43,803 nucleotides of DNA from contig JANQMX010000070.1 in assembly GCA_028279885.1 (NCBI GenBank), positions 1 to 43,803 on the forward strand. The letters are read 5' to 3'. Position numbers and translations under genes: made by a program. Each line of letters opens with the position of its first letter. The first letter of the stretch is position 1. A model generated the notes under the pieces. The model saw only the letters and a program-made list of their open reading frames with translations, ran no database searches and had not been told where the DNA came from. This DNA is from Rhodovibrionaceae bacterium (GTDB lineage Bacteria > Pseudomonadota > Alphaproteobacteria > Kiloniellales > DSM-21159). This document shows positions 7,130-15,824 of the stretch, one piece after another.

Positions 7130-8005
7130 ATGAATGTCGACCGCCCGGGCCGGCGTCCCGCCATCAGCCTGCTGTTCATAGAGATCGGACTGGTGATGTG
7201 CTGGAGCTCCGGCTTCATCGGCGCCATCCTGGCGTCTGAAACATCCTCGGTCTTTACCGTCCTGCTGTGGCGCTTCGTCCTCGCTGCCTGCATTCTGACG
7301 CCCTTCGTCCTTCCCTACTTGAGGCGCGGCCAGCTTCGCAGCGTGGCCCTGCAAGCGGCCATCGGCGGTCTTGCCATGTTCGGCTATCTGGCGACCGGCG
7401 TGAAGGCAATCGACGCAGGCGTGCCGGCCGGCACAGCCGCGCTTGTCGGCTCGCTGCATCCCATGCTGACCGCCGCGTTGGCCGGTCTCCTGATCGGTGA
7501 GACCGTCACGCGCCGGCAGTGGCTCGGACTGGTCCTGGGCTTGACCGGCGTCGCCGTCTCCCTCGGCGGCGCGATCGGGGCCGCTCCGCTCTGGGGCTTC
7601 GGCCTCTCGATCTCCAGCACCGTCTGCATCGTTTTCGCCACCCTGCTCAGCAAGCGCTATCCGGCCAGCCTGCCGCTGCTGCCGAGCCTCGGCGTTCAAA
7701 GCTTCGTTTCTCTCATCCTCTTCGCCGGTCTGGCGGCGCTAGACGGCGGTGTCCGGCCCGAGGCCAACGCAGGCTTCGTCTATGCCGTGCTCTGGTTCGT
7801 CCTGATCTCGACGCTTGGCGGCTACGGCTTCTACTGGGCCTACCTAGCCCGCGCCTCGGCGACCCGCGCGACCAGCCTGATCTACCTGACGCCACCGGTG
7901 ACGGCGATCTGGGCCTGGCTGATGTTCGGCGAGCCGATCGGCGCCGCGGTCATCGTCGGCTTCGCCCTCTGCCTGCTGGGGGTCGCCATCGCGAGACGCG
8001 GCTAG
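7130..8005 (+). CDS. EamA/DMT family permease
   Basis: A 291-residue inner-membrane protein with two EamA repeats and about ten hydrophobic helices. The first repeat begins at about residue 15 (FIEIGLVMCWSSGFIGAILA) and ends near GLTGVAVSLGGAIG; the second runs to the C terminus (AVIVGFALCLLGVAIARRG). The motif LTPPVTAIWAWLMFGEPIG near residue 250 is characteristic of the family. Such carriers export metabolites or amino acids. The start ATG lies just beyond TetR operator site 2, so the gene is probably controlled by the divergent regulator. The substrate is not predictable. Confidence 0.9.
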   Translation: MNVDRPGRRPAISLLFIEIGLVMCWSSGFIGAILASETSSVFTVLLWRFVLAACILTPFVLPYLRRGQLRSVALQAAIGGLAMFGYLATGVKAIDAGVPAGTAALVGSLHPMLTAALAGLLIGETVTRRQWLGLVLGLTGVAVSLGGAIGAAPLWGFGLSISSTVCIVFATLLSKRYPASLPLLPSLGVQSFVSLILFAGLAALDGGVRPEANAGFVYAVLWFVLISTLGGYGFYWAYLARASATRATSLIYLTPPVTAIWAWLMFGEPIGAAVIVGFALCLLGVAIARRG

Positions 8006-8030
8006 AGCACTGGCGCGACGATCCGATCCT

Positions 8031-8054
8031 GCTTGGCGCTTGCCCTGGCCAAGC
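8031..8054. repeat. Short inverted repeat downstream of the EamA gene
   Basis: GCTTGGC (8031-8037) and GCCAAGC (8048-8054) are exact inverted arms with a 10-nt loop, 26 nt after the EamA stop. No T-run follows, so a terminator role is only possible. Confidence 0.35.
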
Positions 8055-8118
8055 GAACCTGGAACAAATCTCACACTTATTGTGTTGGATCCCATCTGAC
8101 CTGACAGGAGATTGCGCC

Positions 8119-8520
8119 GTGATCCTCAGCCGCATGACGCCGCTGCTCAACGTCGAGAACGTCTCGGCTTCGCTCGACTTCTTCCGCAATGCGCTCGGCT
8201 TCGAGGTCGAGCAGCAGGCGGAGGACGAGTCCGGCGTGATCTGGGCACAGGTGACCCATGGCGACGTCATCTTCATGCTCAACCGGCCGGACAACATTGT
8301 CAGCGATCACCGCCGCCAGCGGCCGAGTTATGGCGAGACGGTGTTCTATTTCACCGTGCCGGACATCCACGCCGCCCACCAGGATCTCGTCGAGAAGGGC
8401 TACGAGGCCGGACCGATCGAACGCCAAGCCTATGGCGTCGACGAGTTCACCCTGCGCGACCCGGACGGCTATGAGTTCGCCTTCGGGGCGCAGTTCGGCC
8501 ACGACGACAGCGACGACTGA
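8119..8520 (+). CDS. VOC (glyoxalase/bleomycin-resistance) family protein
   Basis: A 133-residue single VOC domain. The beginning (SRMTPLLNVENVSASLDFFRNALGFEVE) is the typical opening strand, and DEFTLRDPDGYEFAFG is the typical closing strand with the metal-ligand Glu. The start is taken as the GTG at 8119 because ACAGGAG lies 8 nt upstream; an ATG at 8134 is an alternative. The much longer open frame running back into the EamA gene is an artefact of the GC-rich sequence. It sits just upstream of the two-subunit ThDP enzyme with a gap of about 34 nt and probably shares its transcript, so the three may act on one substrate. Metal and substrate are unknown. Confidence 0.82.
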   Translation: MILSRMTPLLNVENVSASLDFFRNALGFEVEQQAEDESGVIWAQVTHGDVIFMLNRPDNIVSDHRRQRPSYGETVFYFTVPDIHAAHQDLVEKGYEAGPIERQAYGVDEFTLRDPDGYEFAFGAQFGHDDSDD

Positions 8521-8554
8521 GGGCGATGACAGGGAGGCAATGACAGGGGGGACG

Positions 8555-9097
8555 ATGACTGACGACGCGACCGCGGCGGCGGCAGAGAGCGCCGACTGGT
8601 CCGGCGCCGTCTTCACCGCCATGAAGGCGCGCGGCATCCGCACCGTGGCCACTGTGCCGGACGGCGGCTTGGTGCGCCTTCTGAACCTCTGCCAGGACGA
8701 TCCCGACCTGCGGGTGGTCACCCTGAGCAGCGAGCAGGAGGGGGTCGGCCTGATCTCCGGCCTCTGGCTCGGCGGTCAGCGCGGCGTGCTGCTGATGCAA
8801 AGCAGCGGCGCCGGCAATTGCATCAACGCCCTTTCGCTGCCGGCCATCTGCCGCATGCCCTGCCTGATGCTGGTGACCATGCGCGGCGAGTGGGGCGAGC
8901 AGAATCCTTGGCAGGTGCCCATGGGGCGTGCGGTCGAAAGCTGTTTCACCGCGATGGGCGTGCACTGCTTTCGCGCCGATACGGCCGAAGCGGTGGGCGA
9001 GAGCTTCGCCGCCGCCGCCGACCTGGCCTTCAACGGCGGTTTCTCGGCGGCCGTCCTGGTCGGCCAGCGCGTCATCGGCGCCAAGAGCTTCCAATGA
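8555..9097 (+). CDS. ThDP-dependent decarboxylase, alpha (PYR-domain) subunit, ComD-like
   Basis: A 180-residue protein equal to the N-terminal pyrimidine-binding domain of ThDP enzymes, in the split form seen in sulfopyruvate and phosphonopyruvate decarboxylases. VPDGGLVRLL (residues 34-43) matches the substrate-side loop, and the SSEQEG segment (residues 58-63) contains the likely catalytic Glu60 that activates the cofactor. LLMQSSGAGNCINAL is another family landmark. The start is uncertain: ATG at 8555 follows a G-rich site, while in-frame ATGs at 8540 and 8525 would add 5 or 10 residues. It overlaps the beta gene by 4 nt (ATGA), so the two are translationally coupled. Genes specific for coenzyme M, taurine or phosphonate metabolism are absent nearby, so the acid substrate is open. 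Confidence 0.82.
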   Translation: MTDDATAAAAESADWSGAVFTAMKARGIRTVATVPDGGLVRLLNLCQDDPDLRVVTLSSEQEGVGLISGLWLGGQRGVLLMQSSGAGNCINALSLPAICRMPCLMLVTMRGEWGEQNPWQVPMGRAVESCFTAMGVHCFRADTAEAVGESFAAAADLAFNGGFSAAVLVGQRVIGAKSFQ

Positions 9098-9693
9098 GCC
9101 TGACCGACCATGAAGGACAGCTGCTGCGCCGACCGCTGATCGCCAGGCTGTTGGCCGAGCGTGATGATGCCCTGGTGGTCACCGGGCTCGGCAGCCCGAC
9201 CTACGACGTGGCGGCGGCCGGCGACCGGGCGGAAAACTTCTACCTCTGGGGCGCCATGGGTCTCGCCGCCATGACCGGGCTCGGCCTCGCCTTGGCGCAA
9301 CCCGAGCGCCGCGTCCTGGTGGTCACCGGCGACGGCGAGATGCTGATGGGCGCTGGCAGCCTCGCCGGCATCGCGGGCGCCGCCCCCGCCAATCTGGCCG
9401 TCCTGGTCCTTGATAACGAGAGCTTTGGCGAGACCGGGCGCCAGAGTGGCTTGACCGGCGGAGAGACGGACATCGCCGCAATGGCCGCGGCCTGTGGCTT
9501 CGCCGACAGCCTCTCCCTTCACCAGGAAGATCAGCTTGCCGCAGCGGGCGAGCTGCTATGGCGTGCCGCCGGCCCGACTATGGTGGTCGCCAAGGTGGCC
9601 TTGGATCGCGAAATGCCTGTTCTGCCGTCACTGGACGGCGCCTTCCTGACGCTCCGCATGAGAGAGCGCCTTGCAAACCGGCAACAGTCTTAA
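9094..9693 (+). CDS. ThDP-dependent decarboxylase, beta (PP-domain) subunit, ComE-like
   Basis: A 199-residue protein equal to the C-terminal diphosphate-binding domain of ThDP enzymes. The GDG...N metal and diphosphate motif is intact: GDG at residues 79-81 and Asn108 in LVLDNESFGETG, spaced 27 residues apart as expected. It completes the active site with the alpha subunit encoded just before it. The reaction class is decarboxylation of a 2-keto acid, such as sulfopyruvate or phosphonopyruvate in known relatives. The start ATG overlaps the alpha stop codon. Downstream the operon ends before the RND pair, which has its own leader. Confidence 0.85.
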   Translation: MSLTDHEGQLLRRPLIARLLAERDDALVVTGLGSPTYDVAAAGDRAENFYLWGAMGLAAMTGLGLALAQPERRVLVVTGDGEMLMGAGSLAGIAGAAPANLAVLVLDNESFGETGRQSGLTGGETDIAAMAAACGFADSLSLHQEDQLAAAGELLWRAAGPTMVVAKVALDREMPVLPSLDGAFLTLRMRERLANRQQS

Positions 9694-9694
9694 A

Positions 9695-9707
9695 TTACAG
9701 TATGTAA
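9695..9707. promoter_or_regulatory. Candidate operator TTACA-N3-TGTAA upstream of the RND pump
   Basis: TTACAGTATGTAA has 5-bp inverted arms and is followed by GTGTATT. It resembles TetR-type operators upstream of RND pumps (for example the ATGTAAGTATATT portion of the TtgR site, from memory). It starts 2 nt after the stop of the previous gene and lies 121 nt before the pump start. No matching regulator gene is adjacent, so the call is tentative. Confidence 0.35.
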
Positions 9708-9756
9708 GTGTATTGATGGCGCATTGACCGAACAGGGTCTGCCCCTAGGTATGGGG

Positions 9757-9779
9757 CAACCGCATACACGATGCGGTTG
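9757..9779. promoter_or_regulatory. Inverted repeat in the RND leader
   Basis: CAACCGCAT (9757-9765) and ATGCGGTTG (9771-9779) are perfect 9-bp arms with a 5-nt loop, 49 nt upstream of the membrane-fusion gene. A second small stem, GCCCC/GGGGC (9741-9757), abuts it. Either could be an operator or an RNA hairpin in the leader; the function is unknown. Confidence 0.45.
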
Positions 9780-9827
9780 TTTCACGGTGCACCTTTGGCT
9801 GGAAGAAGCACCGGGCAAGAGAGGGGA

Positions 9828-11003
9828 ATGCGGACTTTGAACGGCCAAGCGGACGTCCCACGTTCTTTTCATGGATTCGGTTTGGCGGTCGCCGCTCTTG
9901 CGGTGTTGCAGCTCGGCGCAGCTGATGAGACATTGGCGCAGGGCGCGCCGGTGGTCGAGGTGGCCACCCCCCTGACCGAACGCGTTATCGACTGGGACGA
10001 GTACACCGGGCGCTTCGAAGCCGTGCAGAGCGTCGTGCTGCAGGCCCGCGTGTCGGGCTATCTCGACAAGATCCATTTCCAAGAGGGCGACCGCGTCGAA
10101 GCCGGCCAGTTGCTCTATCAGATCGATCCCCGCCCGTTCCAGGCGGACGTGGCGCAGGCGCAGGCGCGGCTCGAGGCCGCCATCGCCCTGCGTGAGCTGG
10201 CGTTGATCGAGGTCGAGCGCGCGGACGAGCTGTTCCGCCGCGAAGTCGGGCCGCGCAGCGAAGCGCAGCGGCGCCGCGCCGAGTACCAGGAGGCGGTTGC
10301 CAACGTCGCCCTGGCCGAAGCGGAGCTGACCAGCGCCCAGCTCGACCTGGAGTTCACCGAGATCCGTGCGCCGATCTCCGGCCGGATTTCGGCAACCAAC
10401 GTCGATGAGGGCAACCTCGTTATTGGCGGACCGAACGGCGCAACCGTCTTGGCGAACATCGTGACCATTACCCCGATTGAGTTCGTTTTCACCGTTTCGG
10501 AGGCGGACTTCCTCCGCTACGCCCGGCTCGATGCCACGGGTGTCCGCCCCTCCTCCCGCGACTTCGAGAACACCGTCTTCGTGAAGCTGCAGGACGAGGA
10601 GACCTGGCCGTGGGAAGGCCGCATGACCTTCGTCGACAACCAGATCGACCCCAACTCCGGCACGCTGGAGGGCCGAGCGACCTTCGCGAACAGCGACGGC
10701 TTCCTGCAGCCGGGCCTCTTCGGGCGCCTTCGGCTGGCCGGTTCCCTTGAGTACGACGCCGTTCTGATCCCCGACGAGGCCATCGTCTCCGACCAGTCGC
10801 ATCTCCTCGTCTATGTCGTCGACGAGGACAATGTCGTCGCCGAGCGCAGGGTCATCTTGGGACCGCTGCATCGCGGCTTCCGCGTCATTCGCGAAGGCCT
10901 GACCACGCAGGACAGGGTCGTTGTCTCCGGCGTGCAGCGGGCGCGGCCTGGTGCTCCGGTCACGCCAAATATGATGGATCTCGCCTTCGGCGCTTCGGAG
11001 TAG
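9828..11003 (+). CDS. RND efflux periplasmic adaptor (membrane fusion protein)
   Basis: A 391-residue adaptor that links an RND pump to an outer-membrane channel. A hydrophobic signal segment (GLAVAALAVLQLGAA) ends near LAQ-GAP; there is no lipobox cysteine, so it is probably not a lipoprotein. The family's lipoyl half-motif is visible as VVLQARVSGYLDKIHFQEGDRVEAGQLL, followed by an alpha-helical hairpin rich in Ala, Glu and Arg, then FTEIRAPISGRIS and the beta-barrel region. The start ATG at 9828 has AGAGGGGA just before it. Its stop lies 4 nt before the permease gene, so the two form one operon. No TolC-like channel gene is nearby; a chromosomal one elsewhere would be needed. Confidence 0.93.
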   Translation: MRTLNGQADVPRSFHGFGLAVAALAVLQLGAADETLAQGAPVVEVATPLTERVIDWDEYTGRFEAVQSVVLQARVSGYLDKIHFQEGDRVEAGQLLYQIDPRPFQADVAQAQARLEAAIALRELALIEVERADELFRREVGPRSEAQRRRAEYQEAVANVALAEAELTSAQLDLEFTEIRAPISGRISATNVDEGNLVIGGPNGATVLANIVTITPIEFVFTVSEADFLRYARLDATGVRPSSRDFENTVFVKLQDEETWPWEGRMTFVDNQIDPNSGTLEGRATFANSDGFLQPGLFGRLRLAGSLEYDAVLIPDEAIVSDQSHLLVYVVDEDNVVAERRVILGPLHRGFRVIREGLTTQDRVVVSGVQRARPGAPVTPNMMDLAFGASE

Positions 11004-11007
11004 GCCC

Positions 11008-14000
11008 ATGCGCCTCAGCCATTTCTTCATCGACCGCCCGATCTTCGCGGCGGTTCTGTCCATTCTCATCGTACTGCTCGGCGCCGTCTCCTACTTCGGC
11101 CTGCCGGTGGCCCAGTATCCGGAGATCGCGCCGCCGACGGTCCAGGTGACGGCGAGCTATCCCGGCGCCTCGGCCGAGGTCGTCGCCGACACCGTTGCCA
11201 CGCCGCTTGAGCAGGAAATCAACGGCGTCGAGAACATGCTCTACATGGTCAGCCAGTCCCGGTCCGACGGGCAGCTGACGATCACCATCTCCTTCACGCT
11301 GGGCACCGACCTCGACGAAGCGCAGGTGCTGGTCCAGAACCGGGTTGCCATTGCCGAACCGCGCCTGCCGGAAGAGGTGCGGCGGCTGGGCGTGCAGACG
11401 CGCCAGAACTCGCCTGACCTGATGATGGTCATTCACATGCTGTCGCCCGACGACTCGCGGGACCAGCTCTACATCTCCAACTACGCCCGTACCCAGATCA
11501 TCGACCGTTTGCTGCGCATCCGCGGCGTCGGCCAGGCGACCATCTTCAGCGAACGCGCCTATTCCATGCGCATCTGGCTCGACCCCGAGCTGGTCGCCGC
11601 CCGCGGGTTGACCGCCGGCGAGGTGGTCGAGGCGCTGCGCGCCAACAACGTGCAGGTCGCCTCCGGCGCGGTGAACCAGCTTCCCGTTCCGCGCCCGGGC
11701 GCTTTCGAGCTGAACGTCGAGACCCTCGGGCGCCTGGTCGACCCGGAGCAGTTCGAGGATATCGTCGTCCGGGCAGACGAGGACGGCCGGAAGACCCGCA
11801 TTCGCGACATCGGCAGGGTCGAGCTCGGCGCCCAGGACTATCGCGCCAACGGCTATCTCGACGACAAGACGGCCCTGCCCATCGGCATCTTCCAACGGCC
11901 CGGCACCAACGCGCTCGAGACCGCCGACGAGATCATAACGCTGATGGACGATCTGGCGGAGGAGTTCCCGACCGGCCTGGCCTACGACATCATCTACAAC
12001 CCCACGGAGTTCATCCAGGAATCGGTCAACGCCGTCTACATGACCATCTTCGAGGCGGTGGTCCTGGTGGTGCTGGTGATCGTGGTGTTCCTGCAGAGCC
12101 CCCGCGCCTCGGTCATCCCCATCCTGGCCATTCCGGTGTCGCTGATCGGCACCTTTTTCATCATGTCCGCCTTCGGCTTCTCGCTGAACAACCTGACGCT
12201 CTTCGGGCTGGTGCTGGCCATCGGCATCGTCGTCGACGACGCCATCATCGTGGTGGAGAACGTCGAGCGCTATCTGGAACAGGGCATGTCGCCGCGCGAA
12301 GCCGCGCACAAGACGATGGACGAGGTGTCGGGGGCGCTGGTCGCCATGGGCCTGGTTCTCTTGGCGGTGTTCACCCCCGCCGTGGCCTTCATCGGCGGCA
12401 TTACCGGCCAGTTCTTTCAGCAGTTCGCCATCACCATCGCCGTTGCGACGCTGATCTCCGTCTTCGTATCGCTCACGCTCTCACCGGCCTTGGCGGCGCT
12501 TCTGCTGCAGCCGAAGGCCGAGGCAGAGAAAAGGCCGACCAGCCTGCTCGGCCGGCTGTACTATGTCGCCTCCCTCCCCTTCAGCCTGTTCGCCAAGGGC
12601 TTCAACTGGGTCTTCTACAGGCTCTCGGAGGGCTATGCCGCGCTGGTTCGCCAGCTCTTGCGGGCCGCGGCGATCATGCTGCTGCTCTACGTCGGGCTGA
12701 TGGGCCTTACGGCCTACCAGTTCGAGCGCACGCCGACCGGTTTCATTCCCGAGCAGGACCAGGGCTACTTGATCGCCGTCGTCCAACTGCCCGCCGGCGC
12801 GTCGCTGTCCCGCACCGACCAGGTCATCCGCGACGCCACGGACATCCTGCTGAGCATCGAAGGGGTGGCGCATACCGCAGGCTTCGCCGGCTTCGACGGC
12901 GCCACTTTCACCAACGCGCCGAACGCGGGCGCCATCTTCTTCACCACCGAACCCTTCTCGGAACGCGCCGCCTCCGGCCGCTCGAACGAGGTGATCACGG
13001 GTGAAGCCTACGAGAAGCTCGCTCAGCTGACCGCGGCCAACATCTTCATCGTCGCACCGCCGCCGGTGCGCGGCATCGGCAACTCCGGCGGCTGGCGGCT
13101 CTATATCCAGGACGAGCGCGGCCGCGGCCTGCCGGCCCTGGAGGAAGCGGTGTGGAGCATCGTCGGCCAGGCCAACCAAAGCGAGGTGGTCACGGGTGTT
13201 TTCTCGCTGTTCAACACAGCGACACCGAAGCTCTATGCCGATATCGACCGGGTGAAAGCCGAAGAGTTCGGCGTGCCCCCCGACCTGGTGTTCGAGACCT
13301 TGCAAACCTATCTCGGCTCGACCTTCGTCAACGATTTCAACTATCTCGGCCGAACCTACCGGGTGACGGCCCAGGCCGACGGCGTGTTTCGCGACGACCC
13401 GCGGGACGTGCTCGACCTGCGCATGCGCTCCGAGTCCGGCGCCATCGTGCCAATCGGTTCGGTCGCCACCCTGGAGCGTATCACCGGCCCCTACCGGGTG
13501 CCGCGCTACAACCTCTTCCCCGCGGCTGCCGTACAGGGCTCGACCCCGCCGAGCGTGTCGACCGGCGAAGCTATTGAAGAAATGGAGCGCCTGCTCGACG
13601 CGCAGCTTCCCTCCGGCTTCGGCTACGAATGGACCGAGATCGCCCTGCAGGAAAAACTGGCCGGCGACACGGCGATCTTCGCCTTTATCATGGCGGTCGC
13701 CTTCGTGTTTTTGCTGTTGGCCGCCCAATACGAGAGCTGGTTGTTGCCGCTCGCCGTCATCCTCATCGTGCCCATGTGCCTCTTGGCCGGCGTGACCGGC
13801 GTGCTGCTGCGGGACATGGACAACAACATCCTGACCCAGATCGGGTTTGTGGTGCTGGTCGGCCTCGCCTCAAAGAACGCGATCCTCATTGTCGAGTTCG
13901 CGCGACAAGCCGAAGAAAGAGGCAAGAGCCGCATCGATGCGGCCGTGGAAGCGGCGCGCCTCAGGTTGCGGCCCATCCTGATGACCTCCTTCGCCTTCAT

Positions 14001-14208
14001 CCTGGGCGTCGTGCCGCTCTTGATCGCAACCGGGGCCGGCGCCGAGATGCGCCAGGCGCTGGGCACGGCGGTGTTCTTCGGCATGCTCGGCGTCACCTTC
14101 TTCGGCTTGATCTTCACGCCGGTGTTCTATGTCACCTGCCGCTGGATCGGGTCCTTGGGCAAAAGCAAATCGTCAGGCGCCGCGGCGCCTGAGGCCACCT
14201 CGGGATAA
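11008..14208 (+). CDS. RND efflux permease, HAE1 family
   Basis: A 1066-residue inner-membrane proton-driven exporter, the normal length for AcrB-type pumps. It starts with FFIDRPIFAAVLSILIVLLG, has two large periplasmic loops and twelve expected helices. The proton-relay Asp pair, Asp410-Asp411, is in IVVDDAIIVVENVER in helix 4, and the second half has the matching LVGLASKNAILIVEFARQ. The ending is short and polar. GGAG 7 nt before the ATG serves as ribosome-binding site. Its likely job is export of hydrophobic drugs, bile-like compounds or metabolites together with the adaptor encoded upstream. Specificity cannot be read from the sequence. Confidence 0.96.
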   Translation: MRLSHFFIDRPIFAAVLSILIVLLGAVSYFGLPVAQYPEIAPPTVQVTASYPGASAEVVADTVATPLEQEINGVENMLYMVSQSRSDGQLTITISFTLGTDLDEAQVLVQNRVAIAEPRLPEEVRRLGVQTRQNSPDLMMVIHMLSPDDSRDQLYISNYARTQIIDRLLRIRGVGQATIFSERAYSMRIWLDPELVAARGLTAGEVVEALRANNVQVASGAVNQLPVPRPGAFELNVETLGRLVDPEQFEDIVVRADEDGRKTRIRDIGRVELGAQDYRANGYLDDKTALPIGIFQRPGTNALETADEIITLMDDLAEEFPTGLAYDIIYNPTEFIQESVNAVYMTIFEAVVLVVLVIVVFLQSPRASVIPILAIPVSLIGTFFIMSAFGFSLNNLTLFGLVLAIGIVVDDAIIVVENVERYLEQGMSPREAAHKTMDEVSGALVAMGLVLLAVFTPAVAFIGGITGQFFQQFAITIAVATLISVFVSLTLSPALAALLLQPKAEAEKRPTSLLGRLYYVASLPFSLFAKGFNWVFYRLSEGYAALVRQLLRAAAIMLLLYVGLMGLTAYQFERTPTGFIPEQDQGYLIAVVQLPAGASLSRTDQVIRDATDILLSIEGVAHTAGFAGFDGATFTNAPNAGAIFFTTEPFSERAASGRSNEVITGEAYEKLAQLTAANIFIVAPPPVRGIGNSGGWRLYIQDERGRGLPALEEAVWSIVGQANQSEVVTGVFSLFNTATPKLYADIDRVKAEEFGVPPDLVFETLQTYLGSTFVNDFNYLGRTYRVTAQADGVFRDDPRDVLDLRMRSESGAIVPIGSVATLERITGPYRVPRYNLFPAAAVQGSTPPSVSTGEAIEEMERLLDAQLPSGFGYEWTEIALQEKLAGDTAIFAFIMAVAFVFLLLAAQYESWLLPLAVILIVPMCLLAGVTGVLLRDMDNNILTQIGFVVLVGLASKNAILIVEFARQAEERGKSRIDAAVEAARLRLRPILMTSFAFILGVVPLLIATGAGAEMRQALGTAVFFGMLGVTFFGLIFTPVFYVTCRWIGSLGKSKSSGAAAPEATSG

Positions 14209-14280
14209 GTCCAGATATGGACGAAGCCTGCCGAATGGCCCAGACTACGGCCGCAGTGTGAGCAGGGAACGAGGCGCCCC

Positions 14281-14709
14281 GTGCAGACTCCCGACGCCGT
14301 GCTGGCGGCCTATGTGGCCGCCTGGAACGCCCATGACATGAAGGCTTTCGCCAACCTCTTCTCGGAGGATGGCGAGTTTGTGAACGCCTATGGCGAGTGG
14401 TGGCGCGGGCGCGAAGCGCTGCAGGCCAAGAACACGGAGGCGCACGAGAGCTACTACGCCCGGACCCGCCTGCGCATGGAAAATCCGGCGGTGCGTTCGC
14501 TTGGCAACCACCTGGCACTTGTCCAGGCGCGCTGGGTGCTGCACGGCGATACCCGGGCCCGGCGCGACGAACGGCTTGGCTTTGTGACGCTGGTCCTAAC
14601 CAAGGAAGAAAGCCTCTGGCGTATCCGCCTGGCGCAGAACACCGAACGAAACCCGCAGGCGTCCGCGCCGGCGGATACACCTTCGGGGGAGACGGCAGCG
14701 GCACGCTGA
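14281..14709 (+). CDS. SnoaL-like/DUF4440 small protein
   Basis: A 142-residue protein with the NTF2-like cone fold pattern: TPDAVLAAYVAAWNAHDMKAFANLFSEDGEFVNAYGEWWRGREAL is typical of the SgcJ/EcaC and SnoaL-like group. The later strand region includes LVLTKEESLWRIRLAQNT. The start is a GTG with no strong ribosome-binding site. Function is unknown; members include isomerases, binding proteins and proteins with no assigned reaction. It is 72 bp downstream of the RND permease, in the same direction, and may be on its transcript. The C-terminal 15 residues are low-complexity (APADTPSGETAAAR). Confidence 0.72.
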   Translation: MQTPDAVLAAYVAAWNAHDMKAFANLFSEDGEFVNAYGEWWRGREALQAKNTEAHESYYARTRLRMENPAVRSLGNHLALVQARWVLHGDTRARRDERLGFVTLVLTKEESLWRIRLAQNTERNPQASAPADTPSGETAAAR

Positions 14710-14842
14710 CGCGCTATTTTGGGGGGTCTTGCTGCTGCATCCCCTGCTTATGCTCAAGCGCACACCGCCTTGCATTTGCTGCCGTCCACTCCTAAGCAAC
14801 GCGTCAAACGCGAAATTCCGACAGCCTCCGAGCCAGCATAGC

Positions 14843-15763
14843 ATGGGCATCAACGCTCTCAGCGCCTCCCTTACCGGCGTCGCCGCCGATATCCTTGATA
14901 GGGACGCTTCTGTCGTCGACCTCGGCAGCCAGGAACTCGACCTGACGGCCGATTGGTTGGAGAGCTTCTCCAAGACGCGCAAGCAGAGCCGGCAGCTCGA
15001 TGCTCTGCGGGCGCTCAGCGGCAAGGCCAATAGCATCGGAGAGCGGGCACCCGAGTTTTATGCCGCGCTCGGCATGGACCGGTACAGCTCGATCGATATC
15101 AATGGGCAGCTGAATAGCCTGCCCTTCGATCTCAACAGCTGCATCGAAGAGCGCTACGCCTTCACGGAGCGCTTCGATCTGGTCACCAACAACGGCACCA
15201 CGGAGCATCTCTTCAATCAGCAGGCCGTCTTCGACAACATTCACCGCATGACCACCGTCGGCGGCCTGATGCTGCATGCCGTGCCGTTCCTCAACTACGT
15301 CAACCACTGCTTCTTCAATTACAGCCCGACGTTTTTCTACAATCTCGCGGTCGCCAACGACTACACATTGCTGGCTCTCGGCATCGGGGTGAAAGAGGGC
15401 AATGCAATCGTCGCGGCCGAGAAAGACGTCGACGCGCTCGTCAGGCGCGACATGGCGCAGGCCGAGATGGTGCCTCTGCGGCTGGTGCTGGCGCGCCCCC
15501 GCTTCAAGAGTGGCCTGGCGTACTACCGCAAGCGCTTCCTGCGCTCCGGCAAGGACCACAAGCTGAGCGACGACGAACGCAACGAGCGGCTGGCATTCGG
15601 CAAGGCCCTGTCAGATCTGATGGACATCAGGCGCGATCTGATCGTCTTTGCGCTGCTGCGCCGGGAAAACGACGACGCCTTTCAAACGCCGTTCCAGGAT
15701 GTCTATCGCGAGGATATCGCCGAGCCGGAAGCAGCGCAGGCTTACGCGATCCAATCGGGCTAG
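14843..15763 (+). CDS. Class I SAM methyltransferase-like protein of the glycan locus
   Basis: A 306-residue protein with weak methyltransferase features: SVVDLGSQELDL in the motif I position and RFDLVTNNGTTEHLFNQQAVFDNIHRM in the motif II-III position, followed by a loop rich in aromatic residues (NHCFFNYSPTFFYNLAVAND) often seen in methyltransferases of polysaccharide loci. The start is uncertain: the ATG at 14843 gives a natural N terminus, but the frame is open from 14729 and no start has a strong ribosome-binding site. It is the first gene of the large surface-glycan region, 61 bp upstream of the ABC exporter. It could methylate a sugar or a glycan end; that is inference. Confidence 0.65.
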   Translation: MGINALSASLTGVAADILDRDASVVDLGSQELDLTADWLESFSKTRKQSRQLDALRALSGKANSIGERAPEFYAALGMDRYSSIDINGQLNSLPFDLNSCIEERYAFTERFDLVTNNGTTEHLFNQQAVFDNIHRMTTVGGLMLHAVPFLNYVNHCFFNYSPTFFYNLAVANDYTLLALGIGVKEGNAIVAAEKDVDALVRRDMAQAEMVPLRLVLARPRFKSGLAYYRKRFLRSGKDHKLSDDERNERLAFGKALSDLMDIRRDLIVFALLRRENDDAFQTPFQDVYREDIAEPEAAQAYAIQSG

Positions 15764-15824
15764 AGAACTCAAGACAACGCAGAGTCCGGGCGTGGCACAG
15801 AAACAGGTACGACAGGATTGATCC

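Noticed and set aside
7519-8118. Long N-terminal extension of the VOC gene
   Set aside because: It overlaps the EamA gene in another frame, and a good ribosome-binding site precedes the GTG at 8119.
9690-11069. 459-codon open frame on the minus strand
   Set aside because: Antisense to the membrane fusion gene; translation is rich in Arg, Gly and Val with no motif.
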